The notes under the pieces were generated by a model. It searched no databases and was not told the origin of the DNA. It saw nothing but the letters and a program-made list of their open reading frames with translations. Positions 52,265 through 62,798 of a stretch of 64,000 nt of DNA are shown here, piece after piece. The stretch is from Burkholderiales bacterium (GTDB lineage Bacteria; Pseudomonadota; Gammaproteobacteria; Burkholderiales; Methylophilaceae): positions 23,190-87,189 of the forward strand of contig JAURKY010000003.1 of NCBI GenBank assembly GCA_030831475.1. The letters are read 5' to 3'. A program made the translations under genes and the position numbers. How positions within the stretch are numbered: the stretch's first letter is position 1; each line of letters starts with the position of its first letter.

Positions 52265-54148
52265 TTAATTATTTTCAACCTTATAAATTTCACCAATGGA
52301 TAATTTATTAATATGTCTTTTTTTACCATAGATAAAATTAATTAATGATCTTGAAACCCAAATAGCACTGTACATTGAAGTTAAAATTCCAAGAACATGC
52401 ACAACTGCAAACCCTTTAATGGGGCCTGACCCAAACATAAATAAAGCAAGACCTGCTATTAAGGTTGTAATATTTGAGTCTAAGATAGTACCCCATGCTT
52501 TTTCATAACCTAATCTAATACTTGCCTGAGGCGTATTACCATTTCTTATTTCATCGCGAATTCTTTCGTTAATGAGCACATTGGCATCAATTGCCATACC
52601 CAATGTTAATGCGATTGCGGCTAAGCCAGGCAGGGTTAATGTGGCTTGTATAGCTGAAAGCAAGGCTACCAAGAAAAATAAGTTAGCAGAAAGTGCAATT
52701 ACGGAAACTACCCCAAAGAGCATGTAGTAGAGAGACATCAGGACAATAATTGCTACAAATCCCCACAATGTTGAATTGATACCCCGAGCAATATTTTCTT
52801 TACCCATGCTAGGGCCAACAGTTCTTTCCTCAACAATTTCCATGGGAGTTGCAAGAGAACCAGCCCTTAAAAGCAGGGCAATATCAGTCGCCTCTTGAGT
52901 GTTGCGCATTCCAGTAATTTGAACTCTTCCCCCACCAATTTCACTTTTAATAACGGGTGCTGTAATAATTTCTGAAATATTTTTTTCAATCAAAATTAGG
53001 GCTAATCGTTTACCAACATTTTCACGTGTTACCTGTTTAAAAATATTTGCCCCAGATCCATCAAGGGTAATTGAAACAATTGACTGACCAGTGAGTTGAT
53101 CCACTCCTGGACCTGCGTTGACAATTTTTTCACCCGTTAGAACAACTTCTTTTTTAACTAAATATGGTTTTCCTTCGCGATCTTCATAGAGCTCCAAGCC
53201 AGGAGGGATTTCTCCATTTTGCGCTTTTTCAATGATTTCTGGCGATTGATCATCTGAGACCATTTTCATTTCCAGTATTGCTGTCCTACCAAGAATTTCT
53301 TTGGCTTTTGCAGTATCTTGAACGCCAGGTAATTGAACAACTATTCTATCTTTACCTTGCTGTTGAATAATTGGTTCAGCAACGCCTAACTCATTTACAC
53401 GATTTTCAAGAGTCTCGAGGTTTTGCTTTAATGCAAAGTTGATTGTTGCATCGTCTGAGTATTCAGATAGTTTAATTTGAAGTAGGAAGTTTTTATCATC
53501 TTCAGCTTCATTGAAAACAAACGCTTCAGTTTTTTTTCCACCAAAAACAGATTTACCCTCCATCATTCCGCGTATTAAATTTTTACTTTTCTCAAGATCA
53601 AGCTCTGCATTAAATTTAAATTCCATTGAATTACCCATAATTTTGGAATCAAAATAGGGTATTTTTTCATCCCTTAGAATTTTTCTAATATCATCAAGCA
53701 AAGAATCTGTTTTTTTCTCCGATACCTTTGATAAGTCAAGCTCCATTAAAAAGTGCACCCCACCTCTTAGGTCAAGCCCTAAATACATTGGCAGCGCACC
53801 AAAGCTTGAAAGCCATTGTGGGGAATTTGAAATTAAATTTAGGGCAACTACATAATCATTACCTAAAATTTCTTCTGAAAGCGTTTTGCCAAGAATTTGA
53901 TCTTCTGGTGATTTAAATTTAAATTTAATTGTAGTTGGTTCAATGATAGATCCTACAACTTCAATATTATTTTTTTTAAGGTTACTTTCAACAATACTTT
54001 GAGTGGTAAATTGAATTTTTTCACCCGCCTTGGATGACATGATCTGAATTGCAGGCGATTCACCAAAAAAATTAGGAAGCGTAAAAAGCCCTCCTAAAAT
54101 TAGGGTAAACAAAATTATTATATTTTTCCAGAGGGGAAATTGATTCAT
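52265..54148 (-). CDS. secD: Protein translocase subunit SecD
   Basis: GLDLRGGVHFLMELD, GMAIDANVLINERIRDE. Confidence 0.96.
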   Translation of the reverse strand: MNQFPLWKNIIILFTLILGGLFTLPNFFGESPAIQIMSSKAGEKIQFTTQSIVESNLKKNNIEVVGSIIEPTTIKFKFKSPEDQILGKTLSEEILGNDYVVALNLISNSPQWLSSFGALPMYLGLDLRGGVHFLMELDLSKVSEKKTDSLLDDIRKILRDEKIPYFDSKIMGNSMEFKFNAELDLEKSKNLIRGMMEGKSVFGGKKTEAFVFNEAEDDKNFLLQIKLSEYSDDATINFALKQNLETLENRVNELGVAEPIIQQQGKDRIVVQLPGVQDTAKAKEILGRTAILEMKMVSDDQSPEIIEKAQNGEIPPGLELYEDREGKPYLVKKEVVLTGEKIVNAGPGVDQLTGQSIVSITLDGSGANIFKQVTRENVGKRLALILIEKNISEIITAPVIKSEIGGGRVQITGMRNTQEATDIALLLRAGSLATPMEIVEERTVGPSMGKENIARGINSTLWGFVAIIVLMSLYYMLFGVVSVIALSANLFFLVALLSAIQATLTLPGLAAIALTLGMAIDANVLINERIRDEIRNGNTPQASIRLGYEKAWGTILDSNITTLIAGLALFMFGSGPIKGFAVVHVLGILTSMYSAIWVSRSLINFIYGKKRHINKLSIGEIYKVENN

Positions 54149-54161
54149 TGTTGATAAAAAA

Positions 54162-54443
54162 CTAGATTGATTTCAAAGTACCTTTGGGTAAGAGTGCCTG
54201 AATATTTTGTTTTTGAATTTTAATTTCAACGTTATTAGCAATTTCAATTAATGCATAATTATTATTTAGCTTAGTAATTTTACCTAGCAATCCAGACCCC
54301 ATCATTATTTCATCACCGTTTTTTAGAGCATCTAACATGGCTCTATGCTCTTTAGCTTGTTTCATTTGAGGCCTAATAAGCATGAAGTAAAACAGGACAA
54401 AGATAATTATGAATGGTAAGAAACCCATTAAACCTTCGTTCAT
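54162..54443 (-). CDS. yajC: Preprotein translocase subunit YajC
   Basis: FYFMLIRPQMKQAKEH; next to secDF and tgt. Confidence 0.95.
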   Translation of the reverse strand: MNEGLMGFLPFIIIFVLFYFMLIRPQMKQAKEHRAMLDALKNGDEIMMGSGLLGKITKLNNNYALIEIANNVEIKIQKQNIQALLPKGTLKSI

Positions 54444-54500
54444 TAAAAAATCCTTTAAACTATAAAAAATTAGAGGTGAATTCTATCATAAGACCCACAT

Positions 54501-55622
<1,122 letters not shown>

Positions 55623-55669
55623 TCACCTTAACGATGATAATTCCATGAATCTGAGATAAAATCTATGGT

Positions 55670-56464
55670 ATGAGTGAAAAAGACCCAATAAAAAAAACAA
55701 AAATAACCACAAAAAATAGAGGCTTTTTTTTGTTACCCAATTTATTTACCACAGCATCATTGTTTGCTGGTTTCTATGCAATTGTGCAGTCAATGAATGG
55801 TTATTATGACCATGCTGCTATTGCAATTATGGTTGCTCTTATTATGGATGGTCTTGATGGAAGGGTGGCAAGGCTTACAAACACTCAAAGCCCATTTGGT
55901 TCTGAATATGACAGCCTATCTGATATGGTCTCTTTTGGCGTAGCTCCTGCTTTAGTTATTTATGTTTGGGCTTTACAGCCATTGGGCAGGCTGGGCTGGG
56001 TAGCAGCATTTATATATTGTGCATGCGCAGCAATCAGGCTTGCAAGATTTAATGTGAAGCTTGATATAGATAATAAAAGATATTTCTTTGGACTCCCATC
56101 GCCAGCTGCGGCAACGCTTTTGGCGAGTTTTATCTGGATTTCCTTTGATAATGGCATTAGCGGTAAAGATATTTTCTTTGGGTTTTTTCCTATGCAATGG
56201 TTTGCATTAATTCTTACACTTTTTGCAGCCTTGTCTATGACCTCTGAATTGAGATTTTATAGTGGCAAAGATATTAATTTAAGACACAGTCAACCTTTTA
56301 TTGCCATTATGATTATGATTGTTGTCTTCGCAATCATCTCGCACAACCCAGCAGAAATTATATTTTTAGCTACTTTAGGTTATGCACTTTCAGGTTACGT
56401 GAATTTTTTTAGAACAAAATTAAATGAGAAAGAGAATTTTTTAGATGTCGACATCTTTAAATAA
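55670..56464 (+). CDS. pssA: CDP-diacylglycerol-serine O-phosphatidyltransferase
   Basis: [29 protein letters not shown]-alcohol phosphotransferase motif. Confidence 0.94.
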   Translation: MSEKDPIKKTKITTKNRGFFLLPNLFTTASLFAGFYAIVQSMNGYYDHAAIAIMVALIMDGLDGRVARLTNTQSPFGSEYDSLSDMVSFGVAPALVIYVWALQPLGRLGWVAAFIYCACAAIRLARFNVKLDIDNKRYFFGLPSPAAATLLASFIWISFDNGISGKDIFFGFFPMQWFALILTLFAALSMTSELRFYSGKDINLRHSQPFIAIMIMIVVFAIISHNPAEIIFLATLGYALSGYVNFFRTKLNEKENFLDVDIFK

Positions 56465-57992
56465 TAAATTAATTATCTTTGACACCACATTAAGAGATGG
56501 AGAACAAAGCCCAGGGGCCTCAATGACCCAAGAGGAAAAAGTTCGTATTGCAAAACAGCTTGAAAAATTAGGCGTCAACATTATTGAGGCTGGTTTTGCT
56601 GCTGCTAGCCCAGGTGATTTTGAGGCCATTAATGCGGTGGCTAAAACGATCAAAAAAAGTACAGTCTGTTCTCTTGGACGTGCAGTCGAAAATGATATCA
56701 GGCGAGCTGGAGATGCTATCAAGCCAGCTAAGCACCAAAGGATACATACGTTTATTGCAACGAGCAAAATTCATATGGAAAACAAGCTGCGTATGAGCCC
56801 GAAAGAGGTTCTAGAAAGAGCTGTACAGGCTGTTAATTGGGCAAAAGAATACACGGATGATGTTGAGTTTTCAGCTGAGGATGCGGTGAGATCTGAGGTA
56901 GATTTTTTGGTTGAGGTTTTTGATGCAGTGATTCAAGCTGGCGCAAAAACAATCAATGTGCCTGACACCGTTGGCTATTCAATCCCTCATTCTTGGGGGG
57001 AGCGCATTGGCTATTTAATTAAAAACGTTCCTAATTCAGACCAAGTTATTTGGTCGACTCATTGCCATAATGATCTTGGTATGGCTGTGGCAAACTCATT
57101 ATCCGCAGTCATCAATGGGGCTAGGCAGGTTGAATGTACCATTAATGGCTTGGGTGAACGGGCTGGTAATGCGAGCCTTGAGGAAATTGTCATGGCAGTT
57201 AAAACAAGAAAAGATATTTTTAATTTGGAATCATCAATCAACACAGAATTTATTGTTCCTACTTCACGGTTAGTTTCGACAATTACAGGCTACCCTGTAC
57301 AGCCCAATAAAGCCATTGTTGGTGCTAATGCTTTTGCTCATGAATCTGGTATTCACCAAGATGGTGTTTTAAAGCACAGAGAAACTTATGAAATTATGAA
57401 GGCCCAAGATGTTGGTTGGGGTGCTAATAAAATCTCTTTGGGTAAGCTTTCAGGAAGAAATGCCTTTAAATCAAGGCTTGCAGACTTAGGTATAGAAATC
57501 TCGGATGAAACTATGCTTAATGCGGCATTTGAAAGGTTTAAAGATTTGGCTGACAAAAAATCTGAAATCTTTGATGAAGATATTCATGCCCTTGTGAGTG
57601 AAGAATATGTTGATGTGACGGTTGATAACTTTAAATTAATCTCACTTAGCGCTTACACTGAATCTGATAAAAAACCTTTTTCTAAAATTATTATGAGTGT
57701 TGAGGGAAAAAATCAGGAGTCGAGCGCTGAGGGGGGTGGTCAGGTTGATGCCACTTTTAAAGCTATAGAATCAGTGGTCAATTCCGATGCTGAATTATTG
57801 CTGTATTCAGTAAATAATATTACAACCGGAACCGATGCTCAGGGTGAGGTTACAGTCAGGCTCTCTCGAGGAGGAAGGGTGGTAAATGGTCAAGGAGCTG
57901 ATACAGATATTGTAGTGGCATCAGCTAAAGCTTACATTAATGCTCTTAATAAGCTTTATTCAAAATTTGAACGAGCTCATCCTCAAGTTTAG
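56445..57992 (+). CDS. leuA: 2-isopropylmalate synthase
   Basis: [29 protein letters not shown], regulatory C-terminal domain. Confidence 0.97.
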   Translation: MSTSLNNKLIIFDTTLRDGEQSPGASMTQEEKVRIAKQLEKLGVNIIEAGFAAASPGDFEAINAVAKTIKKSTVCSLGRAVENDIRRAGDAIKPAKHQRIHTFIATSKIHMENKLRMSPKEVLERAVQAVNWAKEYTDDVEFSAEDAVRSEVDFLVEVFDAVIQAGAKTINVPDTVGYSIPHSWGERIGYLIKNVPNSDQVIWSTHCHNDLGMAVANSLSAVINGARQVECTINGLGERAGNASLEEIVMAVKTRKDIFNLESSINTEFIVPTSRLVSTITGYPVQPNKAIVGANAFAHESGIHQDGVLKHRETYEIMKAQDVGWGANKISLGKLSGRNAFKSRLADLGIEISDETMLNAAFERFKDLADKKSEIFDEDIHALVSEEYVDVTVDNFKLISLSAYTESDKKPFSKIIMSVEGKNQESSAEGGGQVDATFKAIESVVNSDAELLLYSVNNITTGTDAQGEVTVRLSRGGRVVNGQGADTDIVVASAKAYINALNKLYSKFERAHPQV

Positions 57993-58001
57993 GTTGGTCA
58001 T

Positions 58002-58667
58002 TTGAATTTAGCCATATTTGATTTGGATAATACTTTGCTTGATGGTGATTCCGATTACAATTGGAGTCTTTTTCTTATTAAGCAAGGAATTTTGGATCAA
58101 AAAAGCTATGAACAAAGAAATGAGCAATTTTATAAGGACTATCAGTCAGGTAGCCTTGATATTGATGCTTATGCAGAATTTCAGTTTAAACCTCTTAAAG
58201 AAAATCCAAGATCAGAACTTGATCAGTTAAGATTAAAATATATTGCAGAGGTCGTATCACCTATGATCTCATCAAAAGCTAAAAATTTAGTTGAAAAGCA
58301 TCGCAGCCTGGGTGATATGTTGCTGATTATAACTGCGACCAATAGTTATATTACCAAGCCTATTGCAAACTTATTTGGCATCGAAGATTTGATTGGTACA
58401 GATTTGGAGGAAATTGATGGACAATTTACCGGAAAAATCCTAGGGCAGGCATCTTTTAAAGAGGGGAAAATTATTCGTCTTCATGCTTGGCTTGAAGAGA
58501 AAAATCTTAAGCTAAATGAATTTAAGCAAACTTTCTTTTACAGTGATTCAAAAAATGATTTACCTCTTCTAAAGCTAGTATCAAACCCAGTAGCTGCGAA
58601 TCCCGATAATATATTAGAGGAAGAGGCTAAAAAAAATAATTGGCCGATAATTAGTTTAAGAAAGTAA
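58002..58667 (+). CDS. HAD-IB family hydrolase (SerB-like phosphatase)
   Basis: FDLDNTLLDGDSD, YSDSKNDLPLL; TTG start. Confidence 0.88.
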   Translation: MNLAIFDLDNTLLDGDSDYNWSLFLIKQGILDQKSYEQRNEQFYKDYQSGSLDIDAYAEFQFKPLKENPRSELDQLRLKYIAEVVSPMISSKAKNLVEKHRSLGDMLLIITATNSYITKPIANLFGIEDLIGTDLEEIDGQFTGKILGQASFKEGKIIRLHAWLEEKNLKLNEFKQTFFYSDSKNDLPLLKLVSNPVAANPDNILEEEAKKNNWPIISLRK

Positions 58668-59447
58668 AATTTCAAAGACGAATTTTGTACCGATGTAGGC
58701 AAGCAAGAGAAAGATAAATCCAATCAGTGATAAATGAATTGCCTTACGTCCTCTGAGACCAAATAAAGTCCTCCCAAACAAAAGTGCACCATAGACAAGC
58801 CAGGCAAGGATGGAAAATACAAACTTGTGATTAAATTTAAAAGCAGCACCAAAAATTTCCTCAGAAAAACTCATGCCTGTAATAAGAGTAATCGTTAATA
58901 AGATAAATCCAACCCAATAAATTGAAAAGAGTTGTTTTTCTAAATCCAGGATTGAGTTGGTACTGGAAAAAATAACATTGTTATTTTTTTCATGAAGATC
59001 TTTTTCAATAAAAAATAGAAATAAAGAAAAAATAGCCCCAAACGCTAAAACACTGTAGCCCAAAATAGCGAGAAGAATATGGGTGAGTGATCCAATTGAA
59101 AAATAATGGGTAATGTAATGATCATTCTGAAAAATTGGGTTGATAGCAATAATAATGATGGCCGGGACTAATGTTATGAGTTCAAGACCTTTATTTTTAT
59201 TTTTGAAATTGAGAATCCAAAAAATAAAAACAGTGATAAAGCTAATAATCAAAAGAGCATTTAAAAAATTTAAGTTAATACCATTAACAATCATAATTTG
59301 GTTACTTAAAAGTAAATGACTAACTAACCCTAAAAATAATGCGATGTTTTTGATTGAGGCACTTAATTTATTTTGGTTTGTTATGAGGTCATAACAAGGA
59401 ATTAGATAAAGAATGAGAGTTAAAGAGTATTCTGTCCAATAATTCAT
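58656..59447 (-). CDS. Cytochrome c assembly (CcsA/HemX-type) inner membrane protein
   Basis: Polytopic, downstream-antisense to ffh as in other betaproteobacteria; LAWLVYGALLFGRTLFGLRGRKAIHLSLIGF. Confidence 0.82.
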   Translation of the reverse strand: MNYWTEYSLTLILYLIPCYDLITNQNKLSASIKNIALFLGLVSHLLLSNQIMIVNGINLNFLNALLIISFITVFIFWILNFKNKNKGLELITLVPAIIIIAINPIFQNDHYITHYFSIGSLTHILLAILGYSVLAFGAIFSLFLFFIEKDLHEKNNNVIFSSTNSILDLEKQLFSIYWVGFILLTITLITGMSFSEEIFGAAFKFNHKFVFSILAWLVYGALLFGRTLFGLRGRKAIHLSLIGFIFLLLAYIGTKFVFEILLS

Positions 59448-59514
59448 GATAATCATTTTATATGCTGTTAAAGACAATTATAATAGAAATAATATATAAA
59501 AATTTATTCATTCC

Positions 59515-60867
59515 ATGTTAGAAAATTTAACCGATCGCCTTCAATCTGTCATTCGAACCATTCGTGGTCAGGCAAGATTTACTGAGGAAAATATCAGTGA
59601 GGCCATGAGAGAGGTTCGAATAGCCCTTATCGAGGCAGATGTGGCACTGCCTGTTGTAAAGCAATTTATTGATCAAGTTAAAGAGAAGGCTATTGGTGCT
59701 GAAGTGTTAAAAAGTGTCAGCCCAGGACAGGCTATTGTTAAGATTGTGCAAGACGAGCTCACCATTTTAATGGGTGAGGAAAATGCTGAACTTAACTTAT
59801 CAACCAAGCCCCCTGCAGTCGTTTTACTTGCAGGTCTGCAAGGTTCTGGTAAAACCACCACAGCTGGTAAGCTTGGCAAAATACTTAAAGAACAAAAGAA
59901 AAAAGTTTTGCTCGTCAGTGCAGATGTGTATAGGCCTGCAGCGATAGAACAATTAAAAATACTTGCAGAGAGTTTACAAATTGATTTTTTCGAAGCAAGC
60001 ATTAAAGATAAACCAGAAAAAATCGCAGCGTCATCACTAACTTATGCTAAGAAAAATTTTCATGACCTAATCATTTTTGATACAGCAGGACGTTTGGGTA
60101 TTGATGAGGCCATGATGAAAGAAATTAAACTTCTTCACAAGACCCTGAGCCCCATAGAAACGTTGTTTGTCGTTGACGCCATGCAGGGCCAGGATGCTGT
60201 TAATACGGCTAAAGCTTTTGGCGATGTTCTTCCCTTAACTGGTGTTGTCTTAACAAAATTAGATGGTGACTCTCGTGGTGGCGCAGCTTTATCTGTGAGG
60301 CACATTACTGGAAAGCCTATTAAATTTATTGGTGTCAGTGAAAAAACCGATGGGCTCCAGGCATTCCATCCCGAAAGAATGGCAAGCCGTATCTTAGGTA
60401 TGGGAGATATTGTTGGCCTTGTTGAAGAGGCACAGAAAAATGTTGATATTAAAGAGGCTGAAAAGCTTGCTGAGAAAGTTAAATCAGGTAAAGATTTTGA
60501 TTTAAATGATTTTAAAAATCAGATTGCCCAAATGAAGAAGATGGGAGGCGTGGGCGCCCTCATGGATAAGATGCCCAGTGAATTATCGGGGGCTGCATCT
60601 AAAATAAATCCAGAGGATGGTGATAAGTCTCTTGTTCAAATTGAAGCTATTATTAATTCAATGACGGCCCTTGAGAGACGAAAGCCCGAAATCATTAAGG
60701 CTAAAAGAAAAATAAGAATTGCGAATGGTTCGGGTACTCAAGTGCAAGATATTAATAAGCTTTTAAAACAATTTGAAGAAATGCAAAAGATGATGAAGAT
60801 GTTTTCGAAGGGTGGAATCGGGAAGTTACTCAGAGGGTTAGGTGGAAAATTTCCCAGGATGCATTAA
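59515..60867 (+). CDS. ffh: Signal recognition particle GTPase Ffh
   Basis: LQGSGKTTTAGKLGK, DTAGRLGID, TKLDGDSRGGAALS. Confidence 0.97.
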   Translation: MLENLTDRLQSVIRTIRGQARFTEENISEAMREVRIALIEADVALPVVKQFIDQVKEKAIGAEVLKSVSPGQAIVKIVQDELTILMGEENAELNLSTKPPAVVLLAGLQGSGKTTTAGKLGKILKEQKKKVLLVSADVYRPAAIEQLKILAESLQIDFFEASIKDKPEKIAASSLTYAKKNFHDLIIFDTAGRLGIDEAMMKEIKLLHKTLSPIETLFVVDAMQGQDAVNTAKAFGDVLPLTGVVLTKLDGDSRGGAALSVRHITGKPIKFIGVSEKTDGLQAFHPERMASRILGMGDIVGLVEEAQKNVDIKEAEKLAEKVKSGKDFDLNDFKNQIAQMKKMGGVGALMDKMPSELSGAASKINPEDGDKSLVQIEAIINSMTALERRKPEIIKAKRKIRIANGSGTQVQDINKLLKQFEEMQKMMKMFSKGGIGKLLRGLGGKFPRMH

Positions 60868-60886
60868 TCTTTTTTAATTTCTAGGG

Positions 60887-60915
60887 TTGACCTAAATTAA
60901 CTATTCTATGATAAT
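60887..60915 (+). promoter_or_regulatory. Candidate sigma70 promoter for tRNA-Lys: -35 TTGACC, 17-nt spacer, -10 GATAAT, GC-rich discriminator
   Basis: Direct reading; expected +1 about 12 nt before the tRNA. Confidence 0.7.
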
Positions 60916-60933
60916 TCCGCTTTGTCCAGAGAT

Positions 60934-61009
60934 GGGGTGTTAGCTCAGCTGGTAGAGCACCGGACTTTTAATCCGTTGGTCGCGCGTTCGATCCGCGCAC
61001 ACCCTACCA
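60934..61009 (+). tRNA. tRNA-Lys (anticodon TTT), CCA encoded
   Basis: Cloverleaf by eye: D-arm GCTC..GAGC, CCGGACTTTTAATCCGT anticodon arm, T-arm GCGCGTTCGATCCGCGC, 3' ACCA. Confidence 0.95.
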
Positions 61010-61032
61010 ATCCTTTTGAATATTCAGACTAA

Positions 61033-61050
61033 AAATAAATTATAATTTAT
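61033..61050 (+). promoter_or_regulatory. AAATAAATTATAATTTAT element (16-bp palindrome ATAAATTATAATTTAT, contains TATAAT) directly upstream of the OhrR-like gene
   Basis: Identical 18-mer upstream of rnfA; 3 nt before ATG. Confidence 0.6.
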
Positions 61051-61053
61051 AGT

Positions 61054-61530
61054 ATGAGTAAATATCCAAATCTTCTTTTAGACAATCAGTTATGTTTTGC
61101 ACTTTACGCATCCACCAATGCGATCATTAGGTATTATCGTTTTTACCTAAAAGAACTTGGTTTAACTTACCCTCAATATTTGGTTCTGATCACACTATGG
61201 GAATCAGATTGTAAAAATGCAAGCGATATTGCTAATCTTTTAAAGCTTGATCTTCCAACCATTTCTCCTATTTTAAAAAAATTAGAAAATTTGGGTCTAA
61301 TTGAACGTCAACGATCCAAGGAAGATGAGAGGATTATCAGAATTAAATTAACCAAAAAAGGCATTGAGCTCGAAGAGCCTGTTGCAAAAATTCAGGAAAA
61401 AGTAGCCTGTAAAACCCATTTATCTGAGAAAGATTTTAACGCACTTAAATCAACGCTTTATGAATTAACTGACTCTATGGAAGTTAATGAAGAAGACAGG
61501 CAAGATTTAAAACTTAATTACTGTAAATAA
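61054..61530 (+). CDS. MarR-family regulator, OhrR-like (organic hydroperoxide sensor type)
   Basis: LDNQLCFALYASTNAI with conserved Cys, LGLTYPQYLVLITLWE. Confidence 0.88.
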   Translation: MSKYPNLLLDNQLCFALYASTNAIIRYYRFYLKELGLTYPQYLVLITLWESDCKNASDIANLLKLDLPTISPILKKLENLGLIERQRSKEDERIIRIKLTKKGIELEEPVAKIQEKVACKTHLSEKDFNALKSTLYELTDSMEVNEEDRQDLKLNYCK

Positions 61531-61558
61531 AAAAGCCTACTTTAAAGTAGGCTTTTTT
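61527..61558. terminator. Bidirectional intrinsic terminator between OhrR-like and globin genes
   Basis: AAAAAAAAGCCTACTTTAAAGTAGGCTTTTTT perfect stem flanked by A/T tracts. Confidence 0.9.
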
Positions 61559-61570
61559 ATTAAATTATTA

Positions 61571-62101
61571 TTATTTTACGATTCTGTATGGACTCTTATA
61601 ATTGGGGTCATTTACAGTGACAATATCGTTTCTAAAACTTTGTAAATCAGCCATGAGTTGGCTAATTTCATAATCAGGTACATTGAAGTAATAGAATGTC
61701 TGTAAACATTCTGTCATGATGATATCAAACTCACGATCAGTAATTTTAAGATGAGGGTGAGTGTCTTTCATATTTTTACCCCGACCAAATTCATCTGGTT
61801 GATAAATTTTCGGACCTCCAGTACGTGCTACCACCCAGTTGGTAAGCATGACCTTAAAGCCTGCCTTGGTGTGAATTTGATCATGAACAGCTTTGATGTT
61901 AGGGTTAGCATTCAAACCACTGTTGGTATAAAGCTTGTCCACTAAATGATCTACCGTGATTGCAATATTGTAAGTACCACCAAGGCGCGTAAAGAGAGAT
62001 TCTTCGCCTTCCCCAGCAGTTGCAAATGATGAAAACGCACCAATCATGCATAGTGCAATTAAGGGCGCAAAGATTTTATTTATTAACTTATTAGATTTCA
62101 T
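61571..62101 (-). CDS. Truncated hemoglobin (group I-like) with N-terminal Sec signal peptide
   Basis: LFTRLGGTYNIAITVDHLVDKLY, DTHPHLKITDREFD (proximal His); signal MKSNKLINKIFAPLIALCMIGAFSSFATA. Confidence 0.85.
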   Translation of the reverse strand: MKSNKLINKIFAPLIALCMIGAFSSFATAGEGEESLFTRLGGTYNIAITVDHLVDKLYTNSGLNANPNIKAVHDQIHTKAGFKVMLTNWVVARTGGPKIYQPDEFGRGKNMKDTHPHLKITDREFDIIMTECLQTFYYFNVPDYEISQLMADLQSFRNDIVTVNDPNYKSPYRIVK

Positions 62102-62161
62102 AATTATTCCTCCAAATTAATCATGTGCTAAGGGGTTATTAACCTCTTAAGTATATTATTA

Positions 62162-62182
62162 GCATACTAATTATTAGTATGC
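62162..62182. promoter_or_regulatory. Perfect inverted repeat GCATACTAAT-T-ATTAGTATGC upstream of the globin gene; candidate operator
   Basis: 10-bp arms around 1 nt; no T tract on either side. Confidence 0.55.
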
Positions 62183-62190
62183 AAACCTTT

Positions 62191-62757
62191 TTATATTTTA
62201 TTTTGTTTGATATCAGAGAGAATTTCTCTAATGGCTAGCAGATTGATAGCTAATACAAATGAACCAGCTAGAAGGTCGTAGATAAAACTTGGGTGGATAA
62301 GTGTGATGAGGCCAGCAGTAATAATTAGTAAATTACTAAATACATCATTTCGGGCTGATAGATAAACTGTTTTAAGTAAACTATTTTGATGGTAATTAAG
62401 TTTTGATAATAAAAAACTACAAAAAGCGTTAATTATTAAGGCCCCTAGAGCGACATAGGTTAAGGTAAAAGCCTCAGGAGGAACAGGGTTGATTAGTTTA
62501 TCTATTATGAGAATGAATGCACTGATGGCTGGCAATAAAAAAACTAATAATAGGAAGTAGGAGATGTATTTTCTGTAAATAAAAGGTAGACTAAGTGCAA
62601 TTATCGCAATAAAATTTGTGGTTGCATCTTCTAAAAAATCAATGCTATCAGCAAAGAGTGCAACCGATCCAATCCTCCTTGCGTAATAAAATTCAACAAA
62701 AAAATACAAAAAGTTTAATAAAATGACGATTGAAATTGTTCTGGTTGATTTTTGCAT
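62191..62757 (-). CDS. Cation diffusion facilitator-like membrane protein, TM domain only
   Basis: GSVALFADSIDFLEDATTNFIAI and SARNDVFSNLLIITAGLI resemble CDF TM motifs; 188 aa. Confidence 0.7.
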   Translation of the reverse strand: MQKSTRTISIVILLNFLYFFVEFYYARRIGSVALFADSIDFLEDATTNFIAIIALSLPFIYRKYISYFLLLVFLLPAISAFILIIDKLINPVPPEAFTLTYVALGALIINAFCSFLLSKLNYHQNSLLKTVYLSARNDVFSNLLIITAGLITLIHPSFIYDLLAGSFVLAINLLAIREILSDIKQNKI

Positions 62758-62798
62758 GTTTATAATGAATTTATTAACGTATATGCGATCATATTAAT

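Noticed and set aside
62162-62182. Inverted repeat as an intrinsic terminator for the CDF-like gene
   Set aside because: On the minus strand it is followed by TAATAATATAC rather than a T-run, so a regulatory site is favoured, though not proven.
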